A DNA stretch of 64,000 nt from Calycina herbarum (Eukaryota; Ascomycota; Leotiomycetes; Helotiales; Pezizellaceae): positions 186,001-250,000 of the forward strand of contig LLEY01000078.1 in assembly GCA_001414485.1 (NCBI GenBank), given 5' to 3'. A program made the position numbers and the translations under genes. The notes under the pieces were generated by a model. It was not told the DNA's origin, searched no databases, and saw nothing but the letters and a program-made list of their open reading frames with translations. Positions 32,860 through 44,567 of the stretch are shown here, in pieces. Numbering within the stretch: the stretch's first letter is position 1; the number at the start of each line of letters is the position of its first letter.

Positions 32860-35800
32860 AATGTGCCAGGGAGTGGAGAGATTGGGGGAGATTTTGCGAC
32901 GCGGGTTACATCTGAGATTGAGGGTTGCTCGCGGTGTTGGCGTTTCTTAAGAAAACTATCGAGGCTTCGAAGCGAACATGCGAACACCAAGACCTAGGTA
33001 CTATCCCATATAGTTTTACAACAACCAAGGGCAACGAATACTATTAAAAAAGTTGCCATTAACACTCTAAAGAAATTCCTGGCCTTCACTGCAAGAAGAA
33101 CGTAATCTTCGTTAGATTATGCACTTCAAGCAACTGACGCGTACATACACCATCCACCAAAAATATAAGAAGTTCCAAACCATAGGTTTGAGTAGCCAGA
33201 CTGAATGGTGCTTTGTAGTGTGACATCTCAGAAACATCCTACCCCGTCGGGATTTATGTCAGGAGATTTCTTCTAGGATAGGGGCTAATTTTTACATAAT
33301 ATTTGGAAAGCTACGAAGCTGTAAGAAACATGGCTTTGCTCTGAGTACACCACCGTTACTTTGATCATGCGCACTAGTCTAAGATAATTATTTATGTTGT
33401 CCGAGAAGGTTTAGAAGAATAAAAAACTCTGACTCTCCATTCTTCGAATGTTCTCGCATAATATTCTGAGTTGTCACGAAAGTCCCGAGGCAATGGAGGG
33501 GAGGGTGTACTCAGAGGAAGGCTTAGGACTCACACTACCGGGGAGGCGAAGCTGGGAAGCTGGGATGTAATTGATGATTTATGAAGGGAGGAAAACTTAC
33601 CTAGATTTTCTTGGACCTCTGCAGACCGTTCAGCACCTTTTCACCTTTATAGAAAGAGGGGGGAAAGGAAAACGTAAAGCGTTATCCAATTGAGCCAGAG
33701 CCGTTACTTGTTTTTTGCCAATTGGCGAGCGACTTGTTGAATAATGGGGTCCCGTTGTGTGCCATGGACCCACCTTAGTCAGCAATTCATGTCAAAGGAT
33801 GTGTTAGTGAAGGTTGTAAAAGAAGCAATTCGCTTAAAAATGAGTGCCGACGACAACAACAATTGGTTGGCACCTCTGCTCCATAATTTTCCCAACCACC
33901 CTGCCCCACCCCACAAATCCTTCTTAATCCCAAATAAGAGCTTATGCTTCCACTCAAAAACCTGCGCCTGTTTAATTAGCTGATTGTGTGTAGGCCGTTT
34001 AGCTTCGCCGCTAAACAGAGAAGTTCTGGTGACGAGGAACGGATATGGAGTGTGCCCAGGCTCCCAAGACCCATAGTGCTACGGCACGTTGCTACATCGA
34101 TCAAACCCCTTTTTTTGTTCTTTTTTTGGCTTATATTTTGTGGTGGTTTGACGCTTTTGATATCTGTTGGCCTCGGCGTCCCGAGGATTGATTTTTTGGT
34201 CGCTCTCCAAGACCATCAAAACTCAAACCAAGAAAAAGATACAGGTAGGGGGTACCTAGAACTTGTCAATAACATATGAAAATGTTTTTTCAATTGGATT
34301 TACTGTCGAATGTAAAAGTACCTGATGCATACTTAAGTTTCCTGGCGCAGATATATGGAACAGATATTCCCTCTGTCTTCATTTGTAGCTCAACCACCAC
34401 CATTCACGTCCCAATGCGTTCCACAAGACTACCTCGCTTAAAGCGATTTTCTTATTATTTCCCAACTCAAAATGGGTTCGAAACTTCGTTGGTATTTTGT
34501 TTCAACGGAGGCATCTCAAGTCAACGTCAGGTGACGCTCATGGTAGCGTAAAGAGGATTCTGAAACATTCGTTTATATCTTCAAACTCTGAGGCAAATCG
34601 CCAGAGGATCCACTCCAACATTCTCCTGCACGTACTCGATATAGAAGGGTACTATATTTCCACTGCTAAAACTCAAGTATATGTATACACAATTGGTAAA
34701 ATCGTTCAAGGACTTTTTCAAGAACGACAAACATTCTTCCATCCACTTCCAATTTACCACACCCACAATTGTCTTGGGAGCGCGATGTGCGATATAGCCC
34801 AGTCTATCTTTGCGAGAAAATGGCACCTTGATACATGATAAAGATTCAGCATGTCCATGTATTCTCCATAATTTCCAAGTGAATACAACGACTTCTCAAA
34901 GACCCTCAAGAAAAAAGGCCAATAGACCGCTTCTCGCATACTCTTGTCGCTATTAGTGTTTAGAACTGATACAGCGGCGATTGATTCGGTTGATTTAGCG
35001 AACTATATCCGGAGCACCAAACTTGGAAGTCTACAAAACAATCCTTATGTCGTATCTGAAGCGGAAAAGAGGGGAAGTTTCAAGAAAGGTACGAACTAAG
35101 CTTTATGAGAATATACTCGATTTGCGGTGTTGTTTTGCATCTTTTTGTAGATTGATCTACTCCCACTACATTAATAATAAGTTTGATTTACTGTCGAACA
35201 GAACCCCATTGTCGAATCCTCTAATCTTTACAAATTTTCAATGTCGCCGTAGCATAAAACTTTAAAGTTCTTTCCGCGTAAGATTTAGAACCCTTGTCAC
35301 GAGAGGTAAATATAGCTGCGTAAGTGGAAGAAAAACACAGAGTATGCCAATGTCATTCCGTCCCAATGCCAACTTCGGCTGATTTCGTCTCGTTGCGTGG
35401 AAGTGCAGTCGGTATGTTTTTCGATAGCATCCCGATTTTAATGCTGGGGTTCCTTTGCCGTAAAGTACTCCATCTTCTTTCAGTCTCTTAATCACGGTTT
35501 TTGGTGCCGTTTCAAGGGTCTCTGCTCATGGTCTTATGGTGTGCGCAAAGGTGAGTGAAAGTAGTTTGTGTAGACTGGTACCTCTTAACTTCAAAGTTCA
35601 ACGCTCTTCCAAGCACCCGCATAATATCTAATGCTTGGTCCTAAAATTTAATTGAGATGTATGATGGTTCCATTTTTGATTCTGGTGTCAAAACTTTCTG
35701 AAGTTTACGACTTCTCGGTATGTAGTATTTTTACGAAGAGACTTGTTATTGGGGGAGAGAAGAAAACTTGGGTTATTTCGCTTATAAAACTACTTAGAGA

Positions 35801-36642
35801 CATGACTTCACTCCCCACTCCTCTCGCCCTACTGCAACATACCATAGTCACGGAGAAGGGATGTAGGGTACTCTAAGCTTGGATTAGACACCCTAGCAAA
35901 CCATATCTCTCGGGTTATAAAAAATCCCATTTCCCTCAACTGAATAAGTGCCCTCAAGAGTTTCCAAGAAGTCTAACTTTCTATCCAATTTACCGTCGAA
36001 TATAAACCTACCATCGCTTCTCCGATATACTTGCAGCTTGTTTTCAAACCTCCGGACTTTCCTACCCGGGCGAAAGTAAAAAGAATCACTTCAATAGGGT
36101 CGCGCCTTGTGTCTAAATACAGCCGAAGAAGACGTGTGCTCATGCGTGGTTTGTCTTCATGCCATGTTATCATGGTCTCCGCCAGCTATTGAGCCTGCCT
36201 GTTCTTATATATTACGATGATATATTATGATTTTCGTGGGTTGTGTGGGATGTCAAAAAACGTACTGAACTACGAAACTCCAACAGCTAGGATAACATCT
36301 ATTACACAAGCTCCTAGACCGATAAGTAAGTAGTTTAGAAAACAACTTGAAAGAACAAACTTGTAGCCTTCCAACCCAAAAGATTTCTGTGTCAAAATGT
36401 GGTTTAGCAAGTTTCCCATGAAGTCAGGTATGCGGAAGAAATGTAACTCAAGTCAACGTCAGGTAGTACTTCTTGTTATTGCAACGTCTGACAAAACCAC
36501 ATCACTTGACAGGATAGACCATCAATCTCGGAAAAAGGCTTGGTTTCAAAGTATCTACAAAAAGAGCATTTCGGCTCACCAAATCCCCAGAGTACTCAAC
36601 CCCATAAAGAGCAATCCACCCACCAGCAGTAATCCTCCCCCA
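32860..36642. other. Gene-free 3.8-kb interval, AT-rich, decayed repeats
   Basis: No frame here has good composition, splice partners or a recognisable family. A small foldback around 33395-33465 shares GAAGGTTTAGAAGAAT with the intron foldback at 7199-7331. An 18-bp exact match (CTCAAGTCAACGTCAGGT) occurs near 34512 and 36447, and phrases like TTTAC(T/C)GTCGAA recur near 34302, 35190 and 35988. These suggest old repeats mutated beyond recognition. Confidence 0.5.
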
Positions 36643-37585
36643 TCACTGAAGATTAACAAACAACCCCCCATCCACAAGCAGTTGCGCCCCATTAACATAC
36701 CCACTCAACTCCTCACACCCCAAAAAAACCGCCGGCCCAACCATATCCCTCGGCACCCCCGTCCGTCCCAGCGGAATCCTCTTCTCCATATACTCCCTCT
36801 TCTCATCATCATTCAGATCCTCCTCATTCAGTTGCGTCTTAATAGTTCCAGGAAGCAGTGCATTACAGCGAATCTTATGTGGTCCTAAAGCTACGGCAAG
36901 TGATTGCATAAGGGAAAGGACACCAGCTTTGGTGGGTGTATAATGGGTTTGCAACCCTCCACCGACGAGGGCGGAGATGGAGGAGATTGCGATGATGGAG
37001 CCGCCTCGACCTTGGGAGGCCATTTGACGGGCGGCAGCTTGGCAGGAGTAGAATGCGCCGTCGAGGTTTATGCGGACGGTGGAGGCGAAGAGGTTGTGGT
37101 CGAGGCTTGGGGAAAGTTAGTTTTTTGTTGTCTTTGAAGTTTTCATTTTGAAAGCAGTTCAACTTGACTCTCAAGTCTCCCTCTCACCCCCCCTCAAACC
37201 CAATCTCCCTCAAAAAAAGAACAGAAAAAGACAATTAAAAAACTCACTCCAAAAATTCCGCAAACTGACAAACCCCCGCATTACTAACAAAAATATCCAA
37301 CCCCCCAAACTCCCCCACCGCCCTCTCCACAAGATCCTTCCCCGTCTCGGGTTTACTAATATCCCCCTCGACCTCAATCAGCTGTCCTGCCTGTTCATCT
37401 TTTTCTTTCAGAGCCTTCGCTTCCGCGAGGATGGATTCCTTATGGTGCGCGTCCGAGGGAAGGTTGAGATGGTTGATCGCAACATTACATCCTTGACGGA
37501 CATATTCTAGAGCGATGGCGCGTCCGATGCCTGTTGTTCCGCCGGTGATGGCTGCTGTTTTGCCGAGGAGGAGGTGGTTTGCCAT
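36643..37585 (-). CDS. LRA1: L-rhamnose 1-dehydrogenase (SDR, LRA1 type)
   Basis: Two exons (37585-37248 and 37105-36643) give 266 residues. It is a classical short-chain dehydrogenase with cofactor motif TGGTTGIG (14-21), NAG in FVSNAGVCQF, and catalytic Ser155, Tyr168 and Lys172 (HYTPTK). Two stretches strongly resemble the Scheffersomyces L-rhamnose dehydrogenase as I recall it: SSISALVGG with the HYTPTKAG that follows, and the C-terminal VNGAQLLVDGGLFVNLQ. Reaction: L-rhamnose plus NAD(P)+ gives L-rhamnono-lactone, the first step of fungal non-phosphorylated rhamnose catabolism, in the cytosol. The intron is 142 nt, long for this window, with GTGAGT and CCAAG ends. The neighbouring rhamnonate dehydratase on the same strand supports the assignment. 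Confidence 0.85.
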
Positions 37586-38371
37586 TTTTAATTTTTGTGG
37601 TTGCGTTGTTGTTGTTGGGGATGGAGAGGAGATGGCGGGGTTGAGGAGGGGTCGAAGAGGGGTTTAAGTTGGCTATACGGCAGACCGTTTTATGTCGGAC
37701 TTGTGTTCAAGTGAATGTAGCGACAAGACGAGGCGCAACACGAGAAAATATCAAGGAGGAAAGAAAGATTCACCAAATATGAAAAGATGCATCTTGACTT
37801 TCTAAATTGTTTGGCCATTTGCACACAGGCACGTCAGCGGCCCTCGGGTCGGGAAAGCTTCCTTTCATCTGATCCCTGTATTGCCCCACGATTCGGTCTT
37901 CTGTAATTACCACCGAAGCAGGGCCCAGCCTGGCCTGGAAAATGGAAGCATCGGAACGGATTGCAAAAATTTCACGTGTGATATGTACGTGAACGATTTA
38001 ATTAATCGGAAACTCAAGCCGTATGTATGTAAGATCCCAATTCGGGAAAGAACACCTCAATACCTAGCTAGGCACTTTCTTCCATCTAGAATCCATCATA
38101 AGGGCTTTGCATTTTCAAGACAGCGGAGACCAAAGCATATATAGTTTCTTGGAATATTTACATTCTAAAATATGTACCAAATAAAGAAAAAGACACAATT
38201 TGTTCGTAAATGAAAAAGAAAGATGCCATGAGATTATTCCTAAGAAAATCTATGTGTCATATCGCGGTCATATGACAAATGCTGTAGGTATTACCTATTG
38301 GACCGCTCGTATAAACTCCCAATGCAAGAAGAGTCACTCATCCAAATAAACACCTACCCACTTACCCAAAA
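37586..38371. other. Intergenic space between the two rhamnose genes
   Basis: About 790 bp, containing the LRA1 promoter and the LRA3 3' flank. No further gene is visible, so the lactonase step is not encoded between them. Confidence 0.6.
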
Positions 38372-39813
38372 CTAGATCAGATCCTTGACACCTTGTAATA
38401 TGCCATTAACACCATCAGTCTTCTCCTCTGCCTTTGCTCCTTTTTCTGGTAGTGGTCCGCGAAGAGGCCCTCCAAGCGGTCGCTCCGGGTTGGGTGTTAA
38501 AAGGTATTGAGCTGGGATCAATTTGGCGGCGGGGTTGAGAGTTAAACCAAAACCTGGCTTATCCAGTTGGGTAACATCGAGGTAACCGTTTATTGGAATT
38601 GGCTCATCCAAAAATAACTTTCCAAAAACGGGCAGTACACTCTTTCCATCTGGTGAGTTGGCAAGATATTCCTGGAAAGGGCAATTTGTTTGTGAGACGA
38701 CAAAATGATAGCTGTATGGTCCACTGGCGTGTGGGACAACAGGGATATCGTAGGCCGCAGCCATCGCAGCAACCTTGAGAAGTTCCGTCATACCACCAAG
38801 CCACATAACATCGGGTTGAATGATATCCAAATTTCGTCCCTCAATTAGCTTTCGGAATCCGTAACGGGAATACTCGTGCTCGCCAGTGGTAAACTTTAGT
38901 TGGGGGAGAGCTCGCTTGATTTGTGCAAAACCTTCCGTGTCATCAGGGGAAAGACACTCCTCCCACCAGTTGATATTGAGGTCCAAACAAGCAGTTGCAA
39001 GTTCAATGGTGTATGAAACGTTGAGACTCATGTAACAGTCGACCATGATTGGGAAATCCGGACCGACACTTTCACGGTGTTTTCTCAGGAACTCGACGTT
39101 CTTCTTGAGACCCTTGTGGCCCTCCTCTGGGCAGTATGGCAACGGAACCTTTGCTCCCCAGAATCCCATGGATTTCGCAGCAGTTGGTTCGGGACCAGTG
39201 CAGTAGAAATCCAATCTGTCACGGGTAGCCCCTCCAATCATCTTGTAGACTGGCTCATTTCTGACCTTTCCGAGCAAGTCCCAAATTGCAAGATCAATGA
39301 CGGAAATGACAGCAATTGGAAGCCCCTTGCGTCCGTAGAACATAGCCCCTCGGTACATCTGTTCAAAAATGTGGTTTGTGTTTCGTGGATCGGCGCCGAT
39401 CAGGAATCGCTCGAAATGTTGGTGGACAAGCCAGCATGCTGGGGGACCTGTTTGCGTTTGCAGTTAGTATGGTGTTCATTGAGTGGTGGAGTGGAAGAAT
39501 TACCTCCGAATCCAGTTGCAAAACCAACAGTACCATCCGAGCCCTCAATCTCTACGCAGAAAGAACCGAGAACATTGATTCCCCAGGAAGTTCGCGAAGT
39601 TCTGTATTCCTCCCATCTCGACATGGGTGTTGAAATGGGCGTGTCAATTAACCTGTTGTCCTGTCAGCGTTGTAGTAGTTCCTTGCATAGCAGTCCTCCT
39701 TACCAATGGCCACCCTCCACATTGTGGTAATCTCCTCCGGAACCGACGCCATCAACGACATAGGTTCTAATTGCTTTGATTGAGGGGAAAGCCCGTACTG
39801 TAGGTGTAGTCAT
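38372..39813 (-). CDS. LRA3: L-rhamnonate dehydratase (enolase superfamily, LRA3 type)
   Basis: Three exons (39813-39704, 39652-39504, 39447-38372) give 444 residues. An MR/MLE N-terminal domain is followed by the barrel. Probable metal ligands are Asp223 (IMVDCYMS), Glu250 (WWEEC) and Glu276 (TTGEHEY), and the probable base is His326 (VVPHASG). The phrases MYRGAMFYGRKGLP, DLAIWDLLGKV and LDKPGFGLTLN are those of bacterial and fungal rhamnonate dehydratases rather than galactonate or mandelate enzymes. Reaction: L-rhamnonate loses water to give 2-keto-3-deoxy-L-rhamnonate, the third step of the pathway started by LRA1. The ATG at 39813 fits the family N-terminus. It lies divergently to the Zn2Cys6 gene across 1.86 kb. 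Confidence 0.88.
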
Positions 39814-41672
39814 GGTGGTAGATTGAAGATAATTGTGTGTTTGGGAAGAAGAAGAGGGGAGGGAGAGATGCAAATGTGGCGGTAGGGTTTAGGACGTACG
39901 GCATTGTACTTGTATTTGAAGGCGTTCTAGGGCGGGCAGAAGATTGGCTGGACTGGCATGATGGCTAGCTCAAGCAACAGCGTAGTGAATGGATTGACGA
40001 TTCGTTGGTGGGGTGGTTGTTGGGGTAGTTTCGGGACCAGCTATCCCATGCGCCGAAGTGGACTCGCTGGATCTCGCTGGACGAGGGCCGGCATTGCAGA
40101 ATTCACTCGAATGAAGCAATCGCCAGATGGACAATTGATCCACCATGGAGCAAGCGTTGGCCGAGTCATGATGCTTTGGCCTCTGTGCAGGTCAGTCGGG
40201 GGGGAGGGGACAGTACAGTACAGTACAGCACAGGACTAGGGGTGGGATAGGATAGAGTGGAAGAGGGATGGGATGGGATGGGATGGGATGCATGGCCGCG
40301 GTCGCCGGAGAGGGCAGGATTGGCTTGGCCTGTCCTGGCTTCGAATTGCATGAGGTGTGTTGATTTGATTTGGGGGGAGGGGGGAGGGGAGAGGGGAGAG
40401 GGGTGGTGGAAGATGGAGTGCGATGTAGTGGAGGTGGAGCTGGAGGTGACGGAGAGAAGTAAAGTTAGAGTTGCGTTGTTCCCCGGCGGTGCCTCGAAGA
40501 CCTGCTGTCCCACACCGTCGTGGGTTCGGAGAAAAAGGAGAAAAAGGAGAAAAAGGAGAATTGGAAGAAAACAGAAGCTGGGGAACGTTGAGCAGTAACG
40601 GTCGCTTGAGGTCGTGAGTGCTTTTGAGTGGCATCAATTGGGAAGAGTGAAGAGTGAGGAGTGTGGAGGGCAGATCAGCAGGAAAGTTCAATCTTCAGAA
40701 CACAGCGTCATGCATGCCGGTACTTTCTTGAAGTCGTCGCACAGCATACGCCCTCGAATCTCCTCCATCCCATGGGACGCTTTCTTTTCCCCCGCGAGTC
40801 GTAACCCAGGTTTGCAGGAGATCAGGCAGTGGCAGGCCATCCAAGTAAGAACAGCGGTACTCTGGCATACACCCTGAAATGATCAAGTCAGTGTTGAGCA
40901 GGCATTGAGCAGGCCTCGCGGGCACCTCTTTCGAGGGAGTTATGGGGTTATGGGGTTATGGTGTTGTCAGTCACATGGCGGGGAAACGTTGCAGGGACCT
41001 GACAGCCATCGGCCTCAATGCTTCTCCTCTTCTCCTCTCCTCTTTTCCCATTCGATGCATTTCGCATTCACGGGTGCCTGACGAATGCTGGGAATGGCTT
41101 CTGCAAGGACGTTGGTGGCGGATGATGTCTTTCTGAGTGCTAGCAGGCCGTTGCGATTGACGCCTGTCGTACAGCGTGCAATGCTACCACCGTACAGAGG
41201 CTCTGGAGGAGTGAGAGTACACCTGCAGTGAGTACAATAGTACAATAGTACAATAGTACAATAGTACAATAGGAGTCTGGCAGTCTGGTGTGGCCTCGAT
41301 GCTGCACTGAATGTAAAAAAGTGAAGCTCCAGCCGAGGGAAGACGAAGGTCATGCCCATTCCGCCCATTCAGACCGCATTGCATTCACGCCGACTCGCCG
41401 AGCTTCTCCCCGCAATTCAAGACCCCTGAAGCCATCACCTTAATGGCCAGCCCCAGCCCCAACTCCTCCTACCCCACCCCCTCCAAAACAAAACCAAAAC
41501 TTCTCCAGACTTCCCCACAAAACTCCCGCACCTCGCTACTTCATCCCCGAGTTTCGAAGCTCGTCCTGAACTCGACCGAAAACACAGCTCTCAAATTCCA
41601 CCATTTTGGTCTAGCTATCGCAGCGTCGCATATCCCCCCCCATAGCCACTCCAGTCCAGTCCACTCCGACTG
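39814..41672. promoter_or_regulatory. Divergent promoter region, LRA3 and Zn2Cys6 gene
   Basis: A 1.86-kb space between divergent starts. The middle is low-complexity: CAGTA units (40210-40225), GGGAT units (40267-40290), G-runs (40372-40405) and GGAGAAAAA units (40528-40560). An 8-bp repeat, AGTACAAT, runs about five times at 41231-41271. Short frames here arise from this biased composition and I call none of them genes. Confidence 0.45.
41231..41271. repeat. 8-bp tandem repeat (AGTACAAT, about five copies)
   Basis: The unit AGTACAAT repeats head to tail without visible change, 400 bp upstream of the Zn2Cys6 start. Confidence 0.9.
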
Positions 41673-44567
41673 ATGGATATCAAACCTTCACCCCCTGCCT
41701 CCCATGGCTCGCATGTCTCGCAGAATCCAGCCACGAATCATCCCGAGTCCGAGGAAGAGAACGCGTATAGCGACGATGGCTTCGCCGACAGTGGTGGAGA
41801 TAATGGCGAGCGGTCCCGCAAAAGACAGCGGAGACCAATGTCAGTCTCGTAAGGAATTATGTCTCCTTCTACCATTCATCAAGATGCAGAGACTTCGACT
41901 TCTCCCGTCGCGCCCTTATTCTCAGAGCGTGATGAGGTCGTCGAACCACCTCAAGACCTTGAAGAATCCCAAGAGCAAAATTGGCTAACTATCCGTCGAA
42001 GGTGCGAGTTATGCAAGCAAAGAAAGGTATGTGCCAGAAGGCCAACTCATCTCGTTTATCTTGTTTTCCTCTACTTCAATCATCCTGCTTTTCCAGAAGA
42101 CTCAGACTGGGGGAATTGCTCAAATCGCAAAGGCCCAAATTCAGAGTATTCTTCTGAACCTGAACCTGAACCTGTCGAGCGTCCCGTCAGCCAATTTCTA
42201 ATTGTCTTTGGGGTTGAGAGTGAATCGCTCTCTCTTTTCTTGTCAACGGTCTTCACAACATCCTAACGTTGTTGTAGGTGAAATGTGACCGTGGTCAACC
42301 CTCTTGTGGTTGGTGTACCCGAAATGGAGCTACCTGCGAGTACAAAGAACGCAAAAAACCCGGCCTGAGAGCTGGCTATGGTCGCGAGCTGGAGCAGAGA
42401 TTGGATAGACTAGAGGAGGTTTTACGATCACATTCCCAGATTTTGGAATCCTCCTTCCCCAACCGAACTGGTAGTTTATCCAGCGACCATGAGACACCAC
42501 CCAGCCGAGCGACTTTCAGATCCAATGACGGCTTTCGAGGCCACATACCACACGCAGAGACCGCGCTCTTCTTACAAAGACCATCCTCGGCGTTTCCTGG
42601 TGGAACTCTCCCTGGAACTCAGTCAATGGAATTCACGACTGCCGTTGTTCAAACACCGACGACGCTACCTCCGCTTCACCGTGACATCTTCCAGCAGGGA
42701 ATGCATCAGACGACTCACCCGCACAACCAAGCCCATCCATCTCAAACCAGTCAAGCACCTGATTTTTACAGCACCAGCCAGGCACATGTCCAGTCGCCGA
42801 GCCTCAATGTTACTCAGAATCAGAGTGAATTTACGTCGGAACAAGCGTTACCCCCGTATGACCTCCTCTACGCCCTAGTTGATCTATACTTCAAGCATGT
42901 CAACACATGGTGTCCAATATTATACCGTGCGTCGACGCTAAGCTCCTTATTTGGGCCAGCGCCCCTGGAGGAAGCAGATAGGATTTTGTTACATGCCATT
43001 GTTGCTACCACAATCAGATTCTCAACGGATCAGCGACTGACGGAGGAGAAACGTCGTCATTATCATGATGTATCAAAGCAGAAGGTATTGCTCTATGGAA
43101 TGGAAAACTCTTCGGTCAAGGCATTGCAAGCTTTGGTAATTTTGGCTCTTGACCTCGTTGGCAGCAGTAATGGGCCACCGGGATGGAACCTGCTCGCTTT
43201 GCTTACTCGATCAGTTGTTCAGTTGGGCCTTTCTGTGGAGCCAACATCTTTTTCTGTCTCACCAGTCTATCCTTCAATTTATACCCTTCGAGCTATGGTA
43301 TTGCCAGAAGCCCAAGATTTTATTGAAGAAGAATCCAGAAGACGGCTATTTTGGATGGTCTATCTCCTGGATCGATATGCGACGGTTGCAACTGCTTTTG
43401 GATTCGCGCTTGATGAAAAGGAAATTGATCGCACCCTTCCCTGCCGAGATGAACTTTGGTATAAGAATGAAGCTGTTCAAACGAGATGGTTCCGTACAAG
43501 CAAGCGCGAAACTTACGATATGGATAAGCCTGAAAACCTCGGAGCTTTCTCTTATTACATTGAAATTCTCGGTATTCTGTCTCGGATTCACAAATTTCTC
43601 AAGAATCCAGTTGATATTAGTGCGCTCACGGATGTATCGCAATGGCAAGCACAATATCGGGAACTTGACAGTATGCTTGCAAATTGGAAGTTTAATCTTC
43701 CTGGCGACTATGGTAACATGGCAAAGCTTTACCAACCTGGTGGAAGCAAGTCCATGAATTGTGGATGGGTTATGCTTCATGGTTAGTTACAATAGCCTAA
43801 AATTGTGCAAAGTGTATGCTGATTCAACAATAGCAACTTATCACACAACGGTGATCCGACTGCACTCCTCAGCTGCCTATCCCACGAACAGATCACCCAT
43901 CTTCACTCCTTCTTACGGTGCAGGTCAACGTTGTCTCGAGGCAGTGGAGAATATCGTGGCTCTTGGAGAATTTGTGCTCCAGACTGGCATGTTACCAAAA
44001 CTTGGACCCCCTTTTGCTTTTACCCTCTGGGTTGCAGCAAGATTGTTGTTGGTTCACGGCTCGACTGTCGACCACAAGTTAAGCCCAAAGATACAGTTTT
44101 TTGTCGATAGTCTTCGGGAGATGGGTCGCTTTTGGGATGTTGCGGAAAGATACACAGCCATACTCCAGCGGGTTCTGGATGAGCATAGAGATTCTGAGCG
44201 GTCTGTTGGCCCGGCCGGAGAACGAATCACCCCATCTTCAGTGAAGATATTGGCAGATATGAGACGGTGTGCATACGATCTGGACTTTTTGATATCAAGA
44301 CAGCCAAAGCACGTTGGTATGGTGTCACGAATGCCGAGCATCACGCCAGCTAGGACGCCCGCGCCAAATGAGCTGGAGTACTTTGAAACCTTTGATTTTT
44401 TCAATTTTCCCAAATTGCCAGTCACCAATGGAGATATGGGCCATGCAGATACGAATGGAGTTGGCGACATCGCCGCACCTGTGATGGGCATCGGACCCAA
44501 TGAATTCAACATTACCAACTTTATGGTCGACGCAAATTCAGATTGGCTATTCAAGAATCAGAGTTGA
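41673..44567 (+). CDS. Zn2Cys6 transcription factor, candidate rhamnose regulator
   Basis: Four exons (41673-41848, 42002-42026, 42278-43781, 43834-44567) give 812 residues. The binuclear zinc cluster spans C60 to C87 in the exact spacing C-x2-C-x6-C-x6-C-x2-C-x6-C, split by introns 1 and 2 (exon 2 is only 25 nt). The linker KERKKPGLRAGYGRELEQRLDRLEEVL precedes a fungal-specific middle-homology domain (about 190-650, with LYFKHVNTWCPILYR and SRRRLFWMVYLLDRY). Introns 1 and 2 are long (152 and 251 nt). Nuclear, DNA-binding. A regulator role for the adjacent rhamnose genes is inferred from position only; fungi do use Zn2Cys6 factors for this pathway. A second ATG at 41859, in frame with exon 2, could give a different N-terminus. 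Confidence 0.85.
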
